A stretch of 64,000 bases of DNA, from NCBI GenBank assembly GCA_002410325.1, contig DHRK01000069.1:13901-77900 (forward strand), written 5' to 3'. A program made the position numbers and the translations under genes. The notes beneath the pieces were generated by a model. The model was given only the letters and a program-made list of their open reading frames with translations. It was not told where the DNA came from and did not search any database. Of this stretch, positions 53,656 through 63,994 are shown in pieces; within the stretch, counting starts at the first letter, position 1, and the number at the start of each line of letters is the position of its first letter. The DNA is from Syntrophomonas sp. UBA5314. GTDB taxonomy: Bacteria; Bacillota; Syntrophomonadia; Syntrophomonadales; Syntrophomonadaceae.

Positions 53656-54479
53656 CGGACTCGGTAGTAAATTGTATATTAGTTTCCCCGTTCATGGCTG
53701 TACTGTTTAAGTTTTTCAATGCGCCGGCAGGAATTAGAAGAGTATAGGTTGTATCTACAGTTAAATCACTGCTGGGATCGATGGTCAGTATACTGCCGGC
53801 CATGCTGCAGGTGAAGGCTGTCGACTGACCTCCGCCGGTCAAACTGATACTCGCATAGTTGTCCCCCGCTTGGGTATCTTGATTGAAGGTCACGGTAATG
53901 CTCTGTCCTACCGGCACATCGGTAGTATTGTTCACCGGATCACTACTGACCATGCTCAGGCTTGATGATGCAGTTGTAAAGTGCATGATTATTTTGGCGT
54001 TGCTCTGACTGCCAGATACCGCTTTTACAGCCTCGGCCGGAACCGTTACGGTATACCTGGTGTTTACCACCAGGTTGTCGACCGGATCGATAGTGAGCAT
54101 ATCGTTGCTCATGAACGCATTTATTGAAACCGGGGTGGCTCCCATCATAAGGCTAATGTCACTAAAATTCGTGTATTGTTCAATGTTCATACTAAACTGC
54201 AGATATACTGACTGACCCACCGGCACATTGCTGGCTTGGTCTTGGGGATTGGTGCTTAAAACAGCTAAAGAAGAACTGACCAGTGCCGCTCAATAGGTTC
54301 CCGCCTACATCATAAGTATACGTACAACTAGCCCCACTGTTCGTCGTGGCAGAAGTCAACCTACCCAGATTATCGTATGTATATGTGGCGGCGCTTACCG
54401 GTATCGCAAAGGCTATCATAACCAGTATCAAAGCCATAATCCTGAATATGCTTCTTTTTCTTAGACAGCCAATTTTCAT
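53651..54479 (-). pseudogene. Broken RHS-type front end: signal peptide, YD repeats, two SbsA/Big_5 Ig-like domains
   Basis: The ORF at 54479-54192 gives a signal peptide (AFAIPVSA) and two YD repeats, then goes out of frame. The ORF at 54226-53651 gives two Ig-like Big_5 domains, the second opening SSDPVNNTTDVPVGQSITV. Removing one T in the CAGTTCTTC stretch near 54265 would join them as GTGQSSLAVLSTNPQDQ, parallel to the truncated copy at 51292. The second ORF then ends at a TAG made by the junction with the RHS core. So at least one frameshift and one recombination joint break this gene. Confidence 0.75.
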
Positions 54480-54620
54480 AGCCCCTTCTCCTCTCGTTTA
54501 GTAATTCATTAATAATAAAAAAACAGCCCCAATAAAATATAGTGTCAAAATGTAAGTCCTAATGTTACTTTGTAGAATTCTTTCTCGGTTTTACCTAACA
54601 AAAATCCTCCCGTAATTCCT

Positions 54621-55103
54621 TTAAATCGAAAACAAAAAGTCTATAACTCGTAAGCCATCAGTGAGTACTCTCGAAAGTTCCTTTTTCTCATCTGGTGACC
54701 AAATAGGCAAAAATGGTTCCTGGGCCATTGACGGTAAATTATTAGAAAAAAATAGTTTATCATATATAGCGTTAACCCTAGGAGTTTTCTTATTACCCCA
54801 AAATTCTTCTCCTAATGTATTAGCTAAATCAGATACCAAATTCCAAAAATCCAAAAAATATGAGTAGTCAATCTCATCATTCATTTCTTCTAACCATTTC
54901 AAAATGGGCTTCATTGATATAACAGTGAGATCTTCTGTAACAGTAAGATTATTACTTCTTGCATAAGAGAAAAGATGGTCTATTGATATAAATTGTACAA
55001 TTTTACCTTTTTCAGTAATAAATCCATCATATTCGTTAGAAAACCAAATACAAAAATGAGGAATATCATTTAGATCGAATGCTACTGGATAATACTCTTT
55101 CAT
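54621..55103 (-). CDS. Candidate immunity protein of the large RHS toxin
   Basis: This 160-residue acidic, soluble protein has aromatic-rich helices (FLDFWNLVSDLANTLGEEFW), no signal peptide and low GC. It starts 39 bases after the RHS toxin stop, the standard immunity position. Acidic charge fits binding to the Lys/Arg-rich toxin tip. No family named with confidence. Confidence 0.65.
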   Translation of the reverse strand: MKEYYPVAFDLNDIPHFCIWFSNEYDGFITEKGKIVQFISIDHLFSYARSNNLTVTEDLTVISMKPILKWLEEMNDEIDYSYFLDFWNLVSDLANTLGEEFWGNKKTPRVNAIYDKLFFSNNLPSMAQEPFLPIWSPDEKKELSRVLTDGLRVIDFLFSI

Positions 55104-55142
55104 TAGGGCTACCCCCCTGCCAAAATACTAGTAGCGATAGGG

Positions 55143-58100
55143 CTATTCAAAAGCTCTATCGCCCCACTTTTTTATTTTGTTAAATTCACTTGTCGGACCT
55201 TTACTATAATTACCTGCACCATATTTCTCATCTAATAATCTCTTTGCAAAATCTTTTCCATTTTCTCCAACGAATGGCCGATTACCTTTTGCCCAGCTAG
55301 GTACATCTTTGGCAGCCTCCTTTGCCGATAGACCTGGTTTTGTTCGCTTTAAGTTATTACTAAATAGTTGCAAATCAATTGCCAGATCAGATATACCTTC
55401 TGCACTTGCACATACTGCTCTGGAGCCAATTGTTTTTACCACTCCTGCAGCCCCCAGGCTGCAGGCCGAATCTGTTATAAAGTTGAATACTGGGTCTGGT
55501 TGAACTCCTCCACCCTCGCATATTTCTATAACATCGTCAATATTTAAATAACCATCGGGATTTTCTGTATTAACGAAATATGCTCCTTGATTTAGCTGAC
55601 TTTGTGCCCAATCTCTATTACCGATATCCAGGTCATAGAGCGCCGTGTGGGTTAAATAGTTATACTGGTTGTCATCTATAACTATATCATGCCCACTGGG
55701 GTCTACAAACTTTATGGGATTACTTTGACAAAAGGCATAGCGGTTTAGTTTCTTGGGATTAATTAAATCCCCTAATACGCTATCCCGGCTTATAAACCTC
55801 TTGATCTCCGGATTATAATACCTCGCCCGCATATAATACAGCCCGTTGCCATCATTCATAATTCCGTACTGGCCGTTGTATTGAAATGGCGTCGCGCTGA
55901 TTCCGGTATGGTTGAGGAGTTCTCCGTAGGGGCCGTATTGGAATGTATCAGTAGTTGCTCCGTTTATATCGGTCAGCATTACTGTGCTGCCCCTGAGGTC
56001 GTAGTGGTAGGCATTGTAGCCCGTACTGCTCTGTTCCCCTATCAAACCCAAACCGTAGATATAGAAGGTCTGGTTCCCCTGCCCGTCAGTTTGCGTCAAG
56101 ACCTGGCTAAATACAGCATGGGGATTTATGGCATAGGTGGCCTGGTATACCGAGTCCGCTATGCTAATACGGTTGTTTTCCGCGTCGTAGCCGTAAGTGG
56201 TGCTGCCGGCCGCCGTCAGGCGGTTGCGGGAGTCGAAGGTGAAGCTGGTGGTCTGGCCGTTTAAAGGTCCGCTGGTCATATTGCCGTCAGCGTCATAGCT
56301 CACGTTTTGCCCGTTGCAGGTTTCCAGGCGGTTGTCGCTAGTGTAGGTCATGGTGGTATTGGGCTCCGGCAGCGACACATCGGGCAGGTTGTTGGTTTCT
56401 GTGGTCACATTGCCAGCCGGGTTGTATGTAAAGTCAAACTGGGTAAGAGTGTTGTTGGCCTGCTCTTTGTCCAACTGCTGGGTGAGCCGTCCGGCGGTAT
56501 CGTAGGTTCGGGTTTCTATGGAGCCGTCCGGGCGCTGGGTCTGGGTTAAACGGTTGTTGGCGTCATAGGTATAGGCGGTTGTTCTGCCCGCCCAATCAGT
56601 GACCTGGGTAAGGGTAAGCCGGTTGGCGGCGTCATAGGTGTAGTTGACCTGTTTGCCGTCCGAGTAAGTGAGGCAGGTCAGGTTGCCCGCCGCGTCATAA
56701 GCATAACCTATGGTGTTACCGCGGGTGTCGGTATAGCTTATAACCCGGTTCAAGGCATCGTATTGGCGGGTAATGGTGCCGCTGGCGTCATTAACGGTGA
56801 GCAGGTTGCCGTTGGAGTCATAGGTGCAGTTTATGGTTCCGTCCGGATCGCTCTGGGAAATCGGCCGCCCCGCGTCGTCGTACTGCAGGGAGCGGGTCTG
56901 GCCCCGGCCGTTGATCAGGCTTCCCAAAACACCCAGCTGGTTGTAGGTGTACTGAAGGCTGCCCGTGGCCGAACTGCTGCCGGTCAGACGCCCGTCCAGA
57001 TCGTAGGTGAATTCTTGCCGGTTGTTGTTGGGATCGATGAGCGCGGTACGGTTGCCGTCCGCGTCAAATTCCTGAGCGGCGTAACCGTTCAAAGCATCCA
57101 CGGTCTGAATCAAGCGGTTCAAACTATCATAGCTGTAGCCAGTGCTTTGACTTAAAGGATCTGTCGTCTGGGTAAGGTTGCCCAGGGAGTCATAGGTGTT
57201 GGTGGTAGTGTTGCCCAGCGCGTCGGCAACGCTTATAGGCCGGTTCAAGTTGTCATAGCCGATGGCAGATATTTTGTTGTTCAATGCGTCATACTGTCCG
57301 GTAATATTATCGACAGCATCGTATTCAGTGCGGACGGTATGGCCCGGCGGGTCGGTCAGGGAGATTTTTCGCCCTTTGGCATCATAGCTTATAGTGCTTA
57401 CATTCCCCCGGGCATCGGTGATTTGAACGAGCCGGTCCTCCCCGTCATAGGCGAAGGAAGTAATATGGTTCAGGGCATCGGTAACGCTAGATAAATTGCG
57501 GTTGCCGTCATAGGTGTAAGTAGTTGTATTATTCCGGGCATCAGTCTGAGTCAGAACCTTGCCGTTGGCGTCATAGGTAAAGCTGACCGTATTGCCCAGG
57601 GGGTCGCTGGTACTCGTAATATTATTTATTGCATCGTAGACGATAGTGCTGGTCTTTCCCGCCGGATTGGCCGTACTTAGTAAACGGCCCGCCGTGTCAT
57701 AGCTGAAGCTGGTGGTTCTACCGGTGGGATCAGTCTGGGAATTGAGCAGTCCGTTTTGATAGGCATAGCTGGTGATCCCTCCCCGAGGAAAGGTTTTGCT
57801 GGCCAGCAGTCCATCGGCGTTGTAGGTAAAACCGGTGACCCCGTTTGCCGGATCGGTAATAGAAGTGAGCCGGTTGTTGGTGTCATATATATTGGTGAGG
57901 GTCCTGCCGGCTGCATTTTGAATACTGAGCAGATTGTTGCGATCGTCATAAGTCATGGTGGTGGTGTGTCCGCCCGCATCGGTAGAGGTCAATAGATTGC
58001 TCCGGCTGTCGTAGGTCATAGTGGTGGCATGCCCGGCGGCATCGGTTATGCCGGTGCGGTTGCCGTCGGCATCGTAGGCGATCTGGGTTTGATTGCCCAG

Positions 58101-60857
58101 CTCGTCGATCACTTGGACCAGTTGATAGCTGCTGTCGTGTATGTACTGGCGGCTGTGCCCGGTCCGGTCGGTAATGGTGGTGATGCGGAAGCCGGGTTGG
58201 CTGGCGTCATCATATACCAGAGTGCTCAACTGGTTGCCGCTTACCCCGTCATCCTGGCTTACAACCCGACCCTGGTCATCGTAGGTATTTAAGAAGAGCA
58301 GGTTGCCCTGGGGATCGGTTTCGCTCAAAACCTGTCCAACCGAGTCGTAGGTGAAGGCGCTGCTGTTTCCATTGGGATACTGAATGTCGGTTAGGTTGTG
58401 GCTGCTGTCACAGGTAAACGACCACTGCCGGTTGAGATTGTCAGATACGCTTTGCAGTAAGCCGCTGCCGTCATAAGCCAGGTTGAGGGCGATGCCGGAT
58501 AGAGGCTCGCTGATGGTCTGCAGTTTGCCGTTGCTGTCATAACTCATTTGCAGAGCCTGGCCGGTGCCGTTTCGCTCTTCAGTTAGCCGCCCGGATGCGT
58601 CAAAGAAATATTGACTCTGGTCTTTTCGGGTCAGGGTATAGCTTCCATCCACGTTCTTTACTAGTTTATCCAGGCGGCAGGCGTTTTCGCCGGAAGTAAA
58701 GTTTATCTGATCGGTGCTGGTAAAATCATTCTCCCGGTTGGCCGACCAGCGCAGCTTTATGCTTCCATCGGCCTGAGCCTCCAGGCGGGTTTCATAGTTG
58801 TGGGCCCAGCCTTTGCCCAGGGGTCCTTCGGAAAGCATCAATGAATTGTAGCTCAGGGCGAAGTCAAGAGGCCTGGCTCCATTCAATCTGATTAAGGTTT
58901 TATCGATCATGTGGGCTCCGGTGCCGGAATCGACTGGCTCCAGCACCAACGACCGCCTTCTGGTCAGGGGGTCATAGTGCAGGCAGAAATGGCGTGCCCC
59001 TTCTATCGGCTGTTCGGGGACGTAGGGAGACGTTAGCCACGGGTTCACATCGATTTTAGTTGTGCTGTTTATCTTGTCTCCCGATCCTATGGGATAGGGT
59101 CCGGATGCGCTGCCCCACCAGTTGTTTTCGGCTATAGCTATGGGCGGGTTGTTGGGAAGCCAGTTTTCTAATCCGTAGGAAACGTTGTTTTCAAAGTTGT
59201 TGTATTCTATGAGACAGTTGTTTTGATCATCTGAATCCATCATAATTTCCATGCCAATATTATTGTTATGTAAGTAGTTGCCCGTAACTATAGCTGCCGA
59301 GTTTTTGAGGATATGAATTCCATGGCCATTTTTAAAGATTTCGTTGTTTATTATGGTCGGGGAAGCTATTGTTGCTTTTATTCCGTAGCTTGAATAGGAT
59401 ATTTTAGAGGATTGTATAACGGTGCTGTGTTTACCGAATAATCCAATGCCGTCACTGCTCATTCGTTCTATATCACAATTTGTAATTTCCAATTGTCCGG
59501 CGTTCTGGTATATCGCTTTATCCCCATATTTAAATAGCCCATAGCGGAAAACTCCTTTTCCGTTTTCCGCAATCGACAAATAGGCCCAATCGCCGGGACT
59601 AGCACTCGTATTTGCTCCATCATTATTTGTATCTCCTCCAAACGAGTCATCTCTTAAAGAGGTAAATACTACCGGATGCTCGGGGTTGCCTTCTACTGTC
59701 AATATTCCATATATTATTGGTCCAATAAAACCAATCATCTTAAATACAGCCCCGGCATTTATGGTGACAGAGGCACCCTCATTGATGTTTAGCTTTTTAA
59801 TAATATAAGGAATCACATAAGCTGGAACGGTTTGTGTTGCAAGACTGACATTAAGATTAATTCCCAAAAGACTGCAATTAGCAAAACCATTTGATTCAAA
59901 GGTTATAATGGGTATCTTGTTTCCCGTAAAGCCCAGCGGGTATTTGCACCCGCTCATCGTATTTCCAGTGACGCTGCCGCTTATGCTGCTCCCGTTGCTG
60001 CCCAGGAGAATAGCTTCATGATTGGGGTATTGGGATATGGAATTGTTTTGAATGCTTATCATGCCGTTATCGATGACTATTCCGTAATTGTCGGCCAAAC
60101 CTCCGCCATTGAGAGTGTTGCTCAAAATCACAGGGGACCCGTTAATTATATAGACGGCCTTGTAGGCATTATTAATCAGGTTATTGTTGCTGATAGCAGG
60201 AACACCGTTTACCACATATATTCCGTAGTTGCCGCCGGTTATGGCATTGCCTGAAATATTGGGAGAACCGCTGTTTACATATATTCCGGTAGTTGCAAAT
60301 TCGCTCAACTGGTTGTCGGTTATACTGGCTGTTCCCTTGGTTTCAATCGCCCTTCCTGAACTTTTCTCAATAATACTATGAGTAATATTCACCGCTCCGC
60401 CGTAGCTGTAGACCATTGAGTAATTCTTGCCACCGTATCGTATTCTGCAGTAAGCAAAATTGACTGTTCCACCATTATCAGACTTAATATACTGCCAATC
60501 CCCTTTGGACGGAGTGCTGGTTCCCCCGTCCCCATTGGTATCACCGCCGAATTCATCATCTTTATAAGAGGTAAAAACTATATTGCTTTCAGTGGTTCCC
60601 GGAGCATCCAGGGTTCCTTTTACATTCATATAGGCGTTGGCCTGGAATTTGACAACTGTTCCGGGTTGAATAGTCAACTGAACACCGGGCTAGACAACTG
60701 TATAAGTAGGTATAAGATAGATATTGTCACTGGTCCAGGTGGTGTCGACACTGATAGAGGTAGGTGCAGTGATGGTGGCGGCGTAAGTGGGTTCAGCAAA
60801 CCAGGGAATCGCCAGAACGGCAAATATAAAAATAAGCAGAACCTTTAGACTCTTCAT
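55143..60857 (-). CDS. Large secreted RHS polymorphic toxin with beta-helix front, split by an in-frame TAG
   Basis: One frame of about 1904 codons starts at ATG 60857 (GGGAGG upstream) with signal peptide FAVLAIPWFAEPTYA. It is interrupted by TAG at 60692-60690; the same frame reopens at once (LTIQPGTVVKF). Then comes a right-handed beta-helix of about 540 residues with two DDxFGGDTNxDG units, a DUF6531-like part (RPLDFALSYNSLML), many YD repeats, and the RHS core ending NPIKFVDPSGH. A tip of about 180 residues closes with RPFVGENGKDFAKRLLDEKY and KIKKWGDRAFE, a C-terminal pattern seen in polymorphic toxins. The stop may mean pseudogene, readthrough or sequencing error. Confidence 0.85.
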
Positions 60858-60887
60858 CCAACCAAGCCTCCCGCCAACAACTATTCG

Positions 60888-60953
60888 GGCTAAATTATTA
60901 CCGATGACATACAAAGCGTATGTTCGAGCAATCCCACCGGTTAAGATTTAGCC
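60888..60953 (-). ncRNA. Structured 5' leader of the large RHS gene
   Basis: On the minus strand three nested helices can form: GGCTAAAT/ATTTAGCC (60953-60946 with 60895-60888), ACCG/CGGT (60941-60938 with 60903-60900) and ACATAC/GTATGT (60923-60918 with 60912-60907). An asymmetric internal loop contains GGTGGGATTGCTCG. It ends about 15 bases before the ribosome site. No known riboswitch class was recognised. Confidence 0.4.
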
Positions 60954-61044
60954 TATTATGTTAATTGTGATTAAATATACTAGTTTTTTACACTATTAGA
61001 CATTGGCCCCTGGTCTCATTTTATTCCACCTGCTTTAGGCCTAA

Positions 61045-61076
61045 TAAGCAAAACTAAAGCGCTGGTTTACAGCGCT
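61045..61076 (-). terminator. Terminator downstream of exonuclease III
   Basis: On the minus strand AGCGCTG and CAGCGCT pair around 5 bases and are followed by TTAGTTTTGCTT. It lies about 100 bases after the xth stop, and the 60954-61177 gap shows nothing else. Confidence 0.7.
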
Positions 61077-61177
61077 CAAATGTTGCAATTAATTGACTTT
61101 TTTTACTTTTATCGTATGCCTCAAAGTCCCTGCTCTGAGCTTTTGTTTAGGGCAGGTCAGAGGGATTTAAAATCAAT

Positions 61178-61942
61178 TCAGTCTTTAATAAACAGGGCTA
61201 CCGGGCAGTGGTCGGAGCCTTCTATTTCATTGAGGATAGTACAGTCTTCAATGTCGTCAAGCATATTCCGGCTGACGTAGAAGTAGTCGATTCTCCATCC
61301 TATATTTCTCGCCCGGGCCCGGGTGCGGTAGCTCCACCAGGAGTACTGGACCTTCTCCGGATACAGGTGGCGGAATACGTCCACATAGCCGGAGGCCAGG
61401 AATTTATCCAGCATTTCCCGCTCTATCGGTAAAAACCCGGAGCGGTTTTCGTTTTCCCGGGGGTTTTTAAGGTCTATATCCCGGTGAGCGGTGTTGAAAT
61501 CGCCGCAGATAATCACTTTCCGGCCATCCTGCACCCGCTGGTTGCAGGCCGCTATCAGTTCTTCATAAAAGTCCAGCTTGTACTGCAGGCGCTCATCGCC
61601 CATCTGGCCGTTGGGGAAATAGACATTAAAAAGCACGAAATTCCGGTGTTCGCTGATTATCACCCGGCCTTCGCCGTCGAACCGCTCCACCCCCAGGTGG
61701 CATTGGACGTTAAGCGGTTTTTGCCGGGTGTAGGTGGCCACTCCGCTGTAGCCTTTCTTGTCCGCCCAGTGCCAGTAGCTCTCGTAGGGCGCTATGCTGG
61801 TCAGTTCCTTTTCCAGCTGCTCGGGGCGAGCTTTGGTTTCCTGCAGGCAGAGAATGTCGGGCAGCTCGGATTTCAACCAGGAAACGAATCCCTTTTTTTG
61901 CACCGCCCGAATGCCATTGACATTCCAGGAATAGATCTTCAG
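61178..61942 (-). CDS. xth: Exodeoxyribonuclease III (AP endonuclease), apparently starting at CTG
   Basis: This 254-residue metal-dependent nuclease processes abasic sites and 3' ends in base-excision repair. Motifs: IYSWNVNGIRA (metal-binding Asn), LCLQETKA (catalytic Glu), ICGDFNTAHRDIDL and the closing EGSDHCPVALF. The essential N-terminal strand is reached only if translation begins at CTG 61942: GGGGGGGAGA lies 5 bases upstream and an in-frame TAA directly precedes it. A GTG at 61903 would delete SWNVNG and inactivate the enzyme. With CTG the length fits ExoA/Xth (250-268). Confidence 0.93.
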   Translation of the reverse strand: MKIYSWNVNGIRAVQKKGFVSWLKSELPDILCLQETKARPEQLEKELTSIAPYESYWHWADKKGYSGVATYTRQKPLNVQCHLGVERFDGEGRVIISEHRNFVLFNVYFPNGQMGDERLQYKLDFYEELIAACNQRVQDGRKVIICGDFNTAHRDIDLKNPRENENRSGFLPIEREMLDKFLASGYVDVFRHLYPEKVQYSWWSYRTRARARNIGWRIDYFYVSRNMLDDIEDCTILNEIEGSDHCPVALFIKD

Positions 61943-61979
61943 TTATTCTCCCCCCCAACCAATTCTCCGTTACATATGT

Positions 61980-62813
61980 TTACGGAAGTTTTTCTCCGAT
62001 CTGGGCGGCAATGCTTTCCATTTCCGGGGAGCTGTATTTTTCAATATGCCCCTCGTCAATAAGCCGGTTTAATTCCACATCCCAGGGCAGGCGGCCCAGG
62101 AAGGTCAACTGGGTTTCCGCGGCCACCACGGCGCCCTGGGTCTTGCCGAATATCTCCAGGTGCTCCTGGCAATGGGGGCAGACTGCGTAGCTCATGTTTT
62201 CGATGATGCCCAGTATGGGGATCTGCAGTTTACGGGCCATTTTAATAGTCTTTTTGACCACCATAAAGGCCAGATCCTGCGGTGATGACACGATGACGAT
62301 GCCTTTGACCGGCAGGGTCTGCATAACCGTTAAAGGCACATCGCCGGTTCCAGGCGGCAGGTCTACGATCAGATAGTCCAGCTCGCGCCAATCGGTTTCC
62401 CCCCAGAACTGCTTTACCGCCCCGGCCAGCATGGGGCCGCGCCAGATCACCGGGTCGTCTTCGTTGGGTAAAAAGAAGTTGATGGACATCAGTTTTATGC
62501 CCAGGTGGGTAAGAGCGGGCAGCAGGCCATAGTCGCTGGCCTGCAGTTTATGGTCCTGCAGTCCGAATATTCTGGGTTGACTGGGTCCGGTTATATCAGC
62601 GTCCATAATGCCCACCTTGTGCCCCTGGCGGGCCAGGCTGCTGGCCAACAGGCCGGTAACCGATGATTTGCCAACCCCGCCTTTGCCGCTCATGACGACT
62701 ATCACATTGCGGATATTGTTGAATACCCCGTAGAGGCTTTTTTGCGTATTGCATTCACTGGCTTCTACATTGCATCCTTCCCGGGAAGGACAGCTGTTGC
62801 ACTGGTCTGACAT
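61980..62813 (-). CDS. Mrp/ApbC-type iron-sulfur cluster carrier ATPase
   Basis: This 277-residue P-loop protein has an N-terminal cysteine cluster (CNSCPSREGCNVEASEC), the deviant Walker A MSGKGGVGKSSVTGLLA, switch DADITGPSQPRIFG, Walker B-like LIVDLPPGTGD and CPHC near the C-terminus. It binds and transfers Fe-S clusters. AAAGGAG lies 7 bases before the ATG. A TATAAT at 62845-62850 could be its -10. It is 37 bases upstream of the exonuclease gene and probably cotranscribed. Confidence 0.93.
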   Translation of the reverse strand: MSDQCNSCPSREGCNVEASECNTQKSLYGVFNNIRNVIVVMSGKGGVGKSSVTGLLASSLARQGHKVGIMDADITGPSQPRIFGLQDHKLQASDYGLLPALTHLGIKLMSINFFLPNEDDPVIWRGPMLAGAVKQFWGETDWRELDYLIVDLPPGTGDVPLTVMQTLPVKGIVIVSSPQDLAFMVVKKTIKMARKLQIPILGIIENMSYAVCPHCQEHLEIFGKTQGAVVAAETQLTFLGRLPWDVELNRLIDEGHIEKYSSPEMESIAAQIGEKLP

Positions 62814-62937
62814 GATAATACTCCTTTCAAGCTAATCCGGTATTATTATACATTAAATCGCCCCTCCCGAGCACCTTACAAGTTCACTTCCAAGAAGGGG
62901 ATGAGCTTTTAAATCGGCCCCGATATCTACTTTCCGG

Positions 62938-63399
62938 TCAGGTTGCGCCGGTGTTGGCCTTTTCAATAATTCTAACCAGGTTTTGCCGAAAGCGACGGTT
63001 GTCTTCGCTGATCCGTTTTTTGGGGTTGGTAGTTCTGAAACCGGCCCGGCGGGCTTTGGCGTTGATATGCCTCTGCATCAAAAGCGCATCGATCTTGTCT
63101 TCTTCATAGAGCCAGCCGTTGGGATGAATGGCCCGGCCGTGTTTGGCCATAACCAGGCAGGCCAGGCCGTAGTCCTGGGTGACGACTAGATCCCCGCTTC
63201 GCGCCAGGTTGGCCAGGGCCAGGTCAACCGCCTGGCTGCCTCCGTCCACCCTGACTATTTGGCCCAGGCGGCTTTCCAAGTGGTGGTGGGGATTTACCAC
63301 CAGGATCAAGTCCAGGCGGTAGTCTGCGGCGACTTCCTCCACGATGTCCTTGACCGGGCAGGCATCGGCATCTACCAGTATTCGTAAAATTTCTCCCAT
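62938..63399 (-). CDS. YaiI/YqxD family protein (DUF188)
   Basis: This 153-residue protein opens RILVDADACPVKDIVEEVA, then VVTQDYGLACLVMAKHGRAI and a basic end (RTTNPKKRISEDNRRFRQNL), the PIN-like DUF188 signature. Its function is undefined in known members; a nuclease-type fold is suggested by the acidic residues. The ATG overlaps the previous stop as TGATG. The 124-base gap 62814-62937 holds no gene. Confidence 0.92.
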   Translation of the reverse strand: MGEILRILVDADACPVKDIVEEVAADYRLDLILVVNPHHHLESRLGQIVRVDGGSQAVDLALANLARSGDLVVTQDYGLACLVMAKHGRAIHPNGWLYEEDKIDALLMQRHINAKARRAGFRTTNPKKRISEDNRRFRQNLVRIIEKANTGAT

Positions 63400-63836
63400 C
63401 AAATTTCCAGCACCTTCATTTGCAGCAACTGGTCCAGAACCCGGCGGGCCTTGATTCCCTCCAGTTCCAGAATGATGCCTTCGACCACCAGGTAGACCTC
63501 GGTGTTGGCCCTCAGGCAGCCGGTCAGACTGAACTCTTCGCGCCCGGCTCCTCCATGCAGGTGCAGGGTGGGCTGTCCCTCTTCATCGCAGATCAAAGTC
63601 CCCATAGCCAGTATTTCCCGGCCGTCATCAAAATTTACCCAGTTGGGCTCAGGTGGAACCACGCACTCTTTTGGGCCGGTGACCATATCGGCTTTGCGCA
63701 GAGCTCCCAGCAGCATTATAAAACCGGTATTGATGCCTTTTTTCTTGGCCAGGGCCAGTATCTCCCGAATCAGATCATCGCCGTGTTCGAATTTCACCAG
63801 GAAGGTGCGCCCCACCCTGCCTTCTTGAACCTTCAT
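63399..63836 (-). CDS. PPC/DUF296-domain protein
   Basis: This 145-residue single-domain protein of the plant-and-prokaryote-conserved (PPC) family, also found in AT-hook proteins, has FLVKFEHGDDLIREILALA, NTGFIMLLGALRKADM, the metal-type motif LHLHGGAGRE and VEGIILELEG. The histidine-rich strand may bind a metal. ATG 63836 follows GAGGGTGG; the longer start at 63854 lacks a site. Role unknown. Coupled to the DUF188 gene. Confidence 0.9.
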   Translation of the reverse strand: MKVQEGRVGRTFLVKFEHGDDLIREILALAKKKGINTGFIMLLGALRKADMVTGPKECVVPPEPNWVNFDDGREILAMGTLICDEEGQPTLHLHGGAGREEFSLTGCLRANTEVYLVVEGIILELEGIKARRVLDQLLQMKVLEI

Positions 63837-63994
63837 AAGTCCACCCTCTTCCAAATTATTTCTTAAAAGAGAATCCCTCTGGCAATATTATACCCTTCAT
63901 GTCAGTTTTTGCTTATAAAATTAGCTAGTAGTCTGTGACATCTAAAAGTTTAGTTTATCCGCCGAGAAAAATTTTCACAGGGGGAGGCGGAGGA

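Noticed and set aside
56550..58600. Dense short repeats resembling a CRISPR or minisatellite
   Set aside because: They are degenerate YD-repeat codons within an open reading frame; spacing and sequence vary and no cas gene is present.
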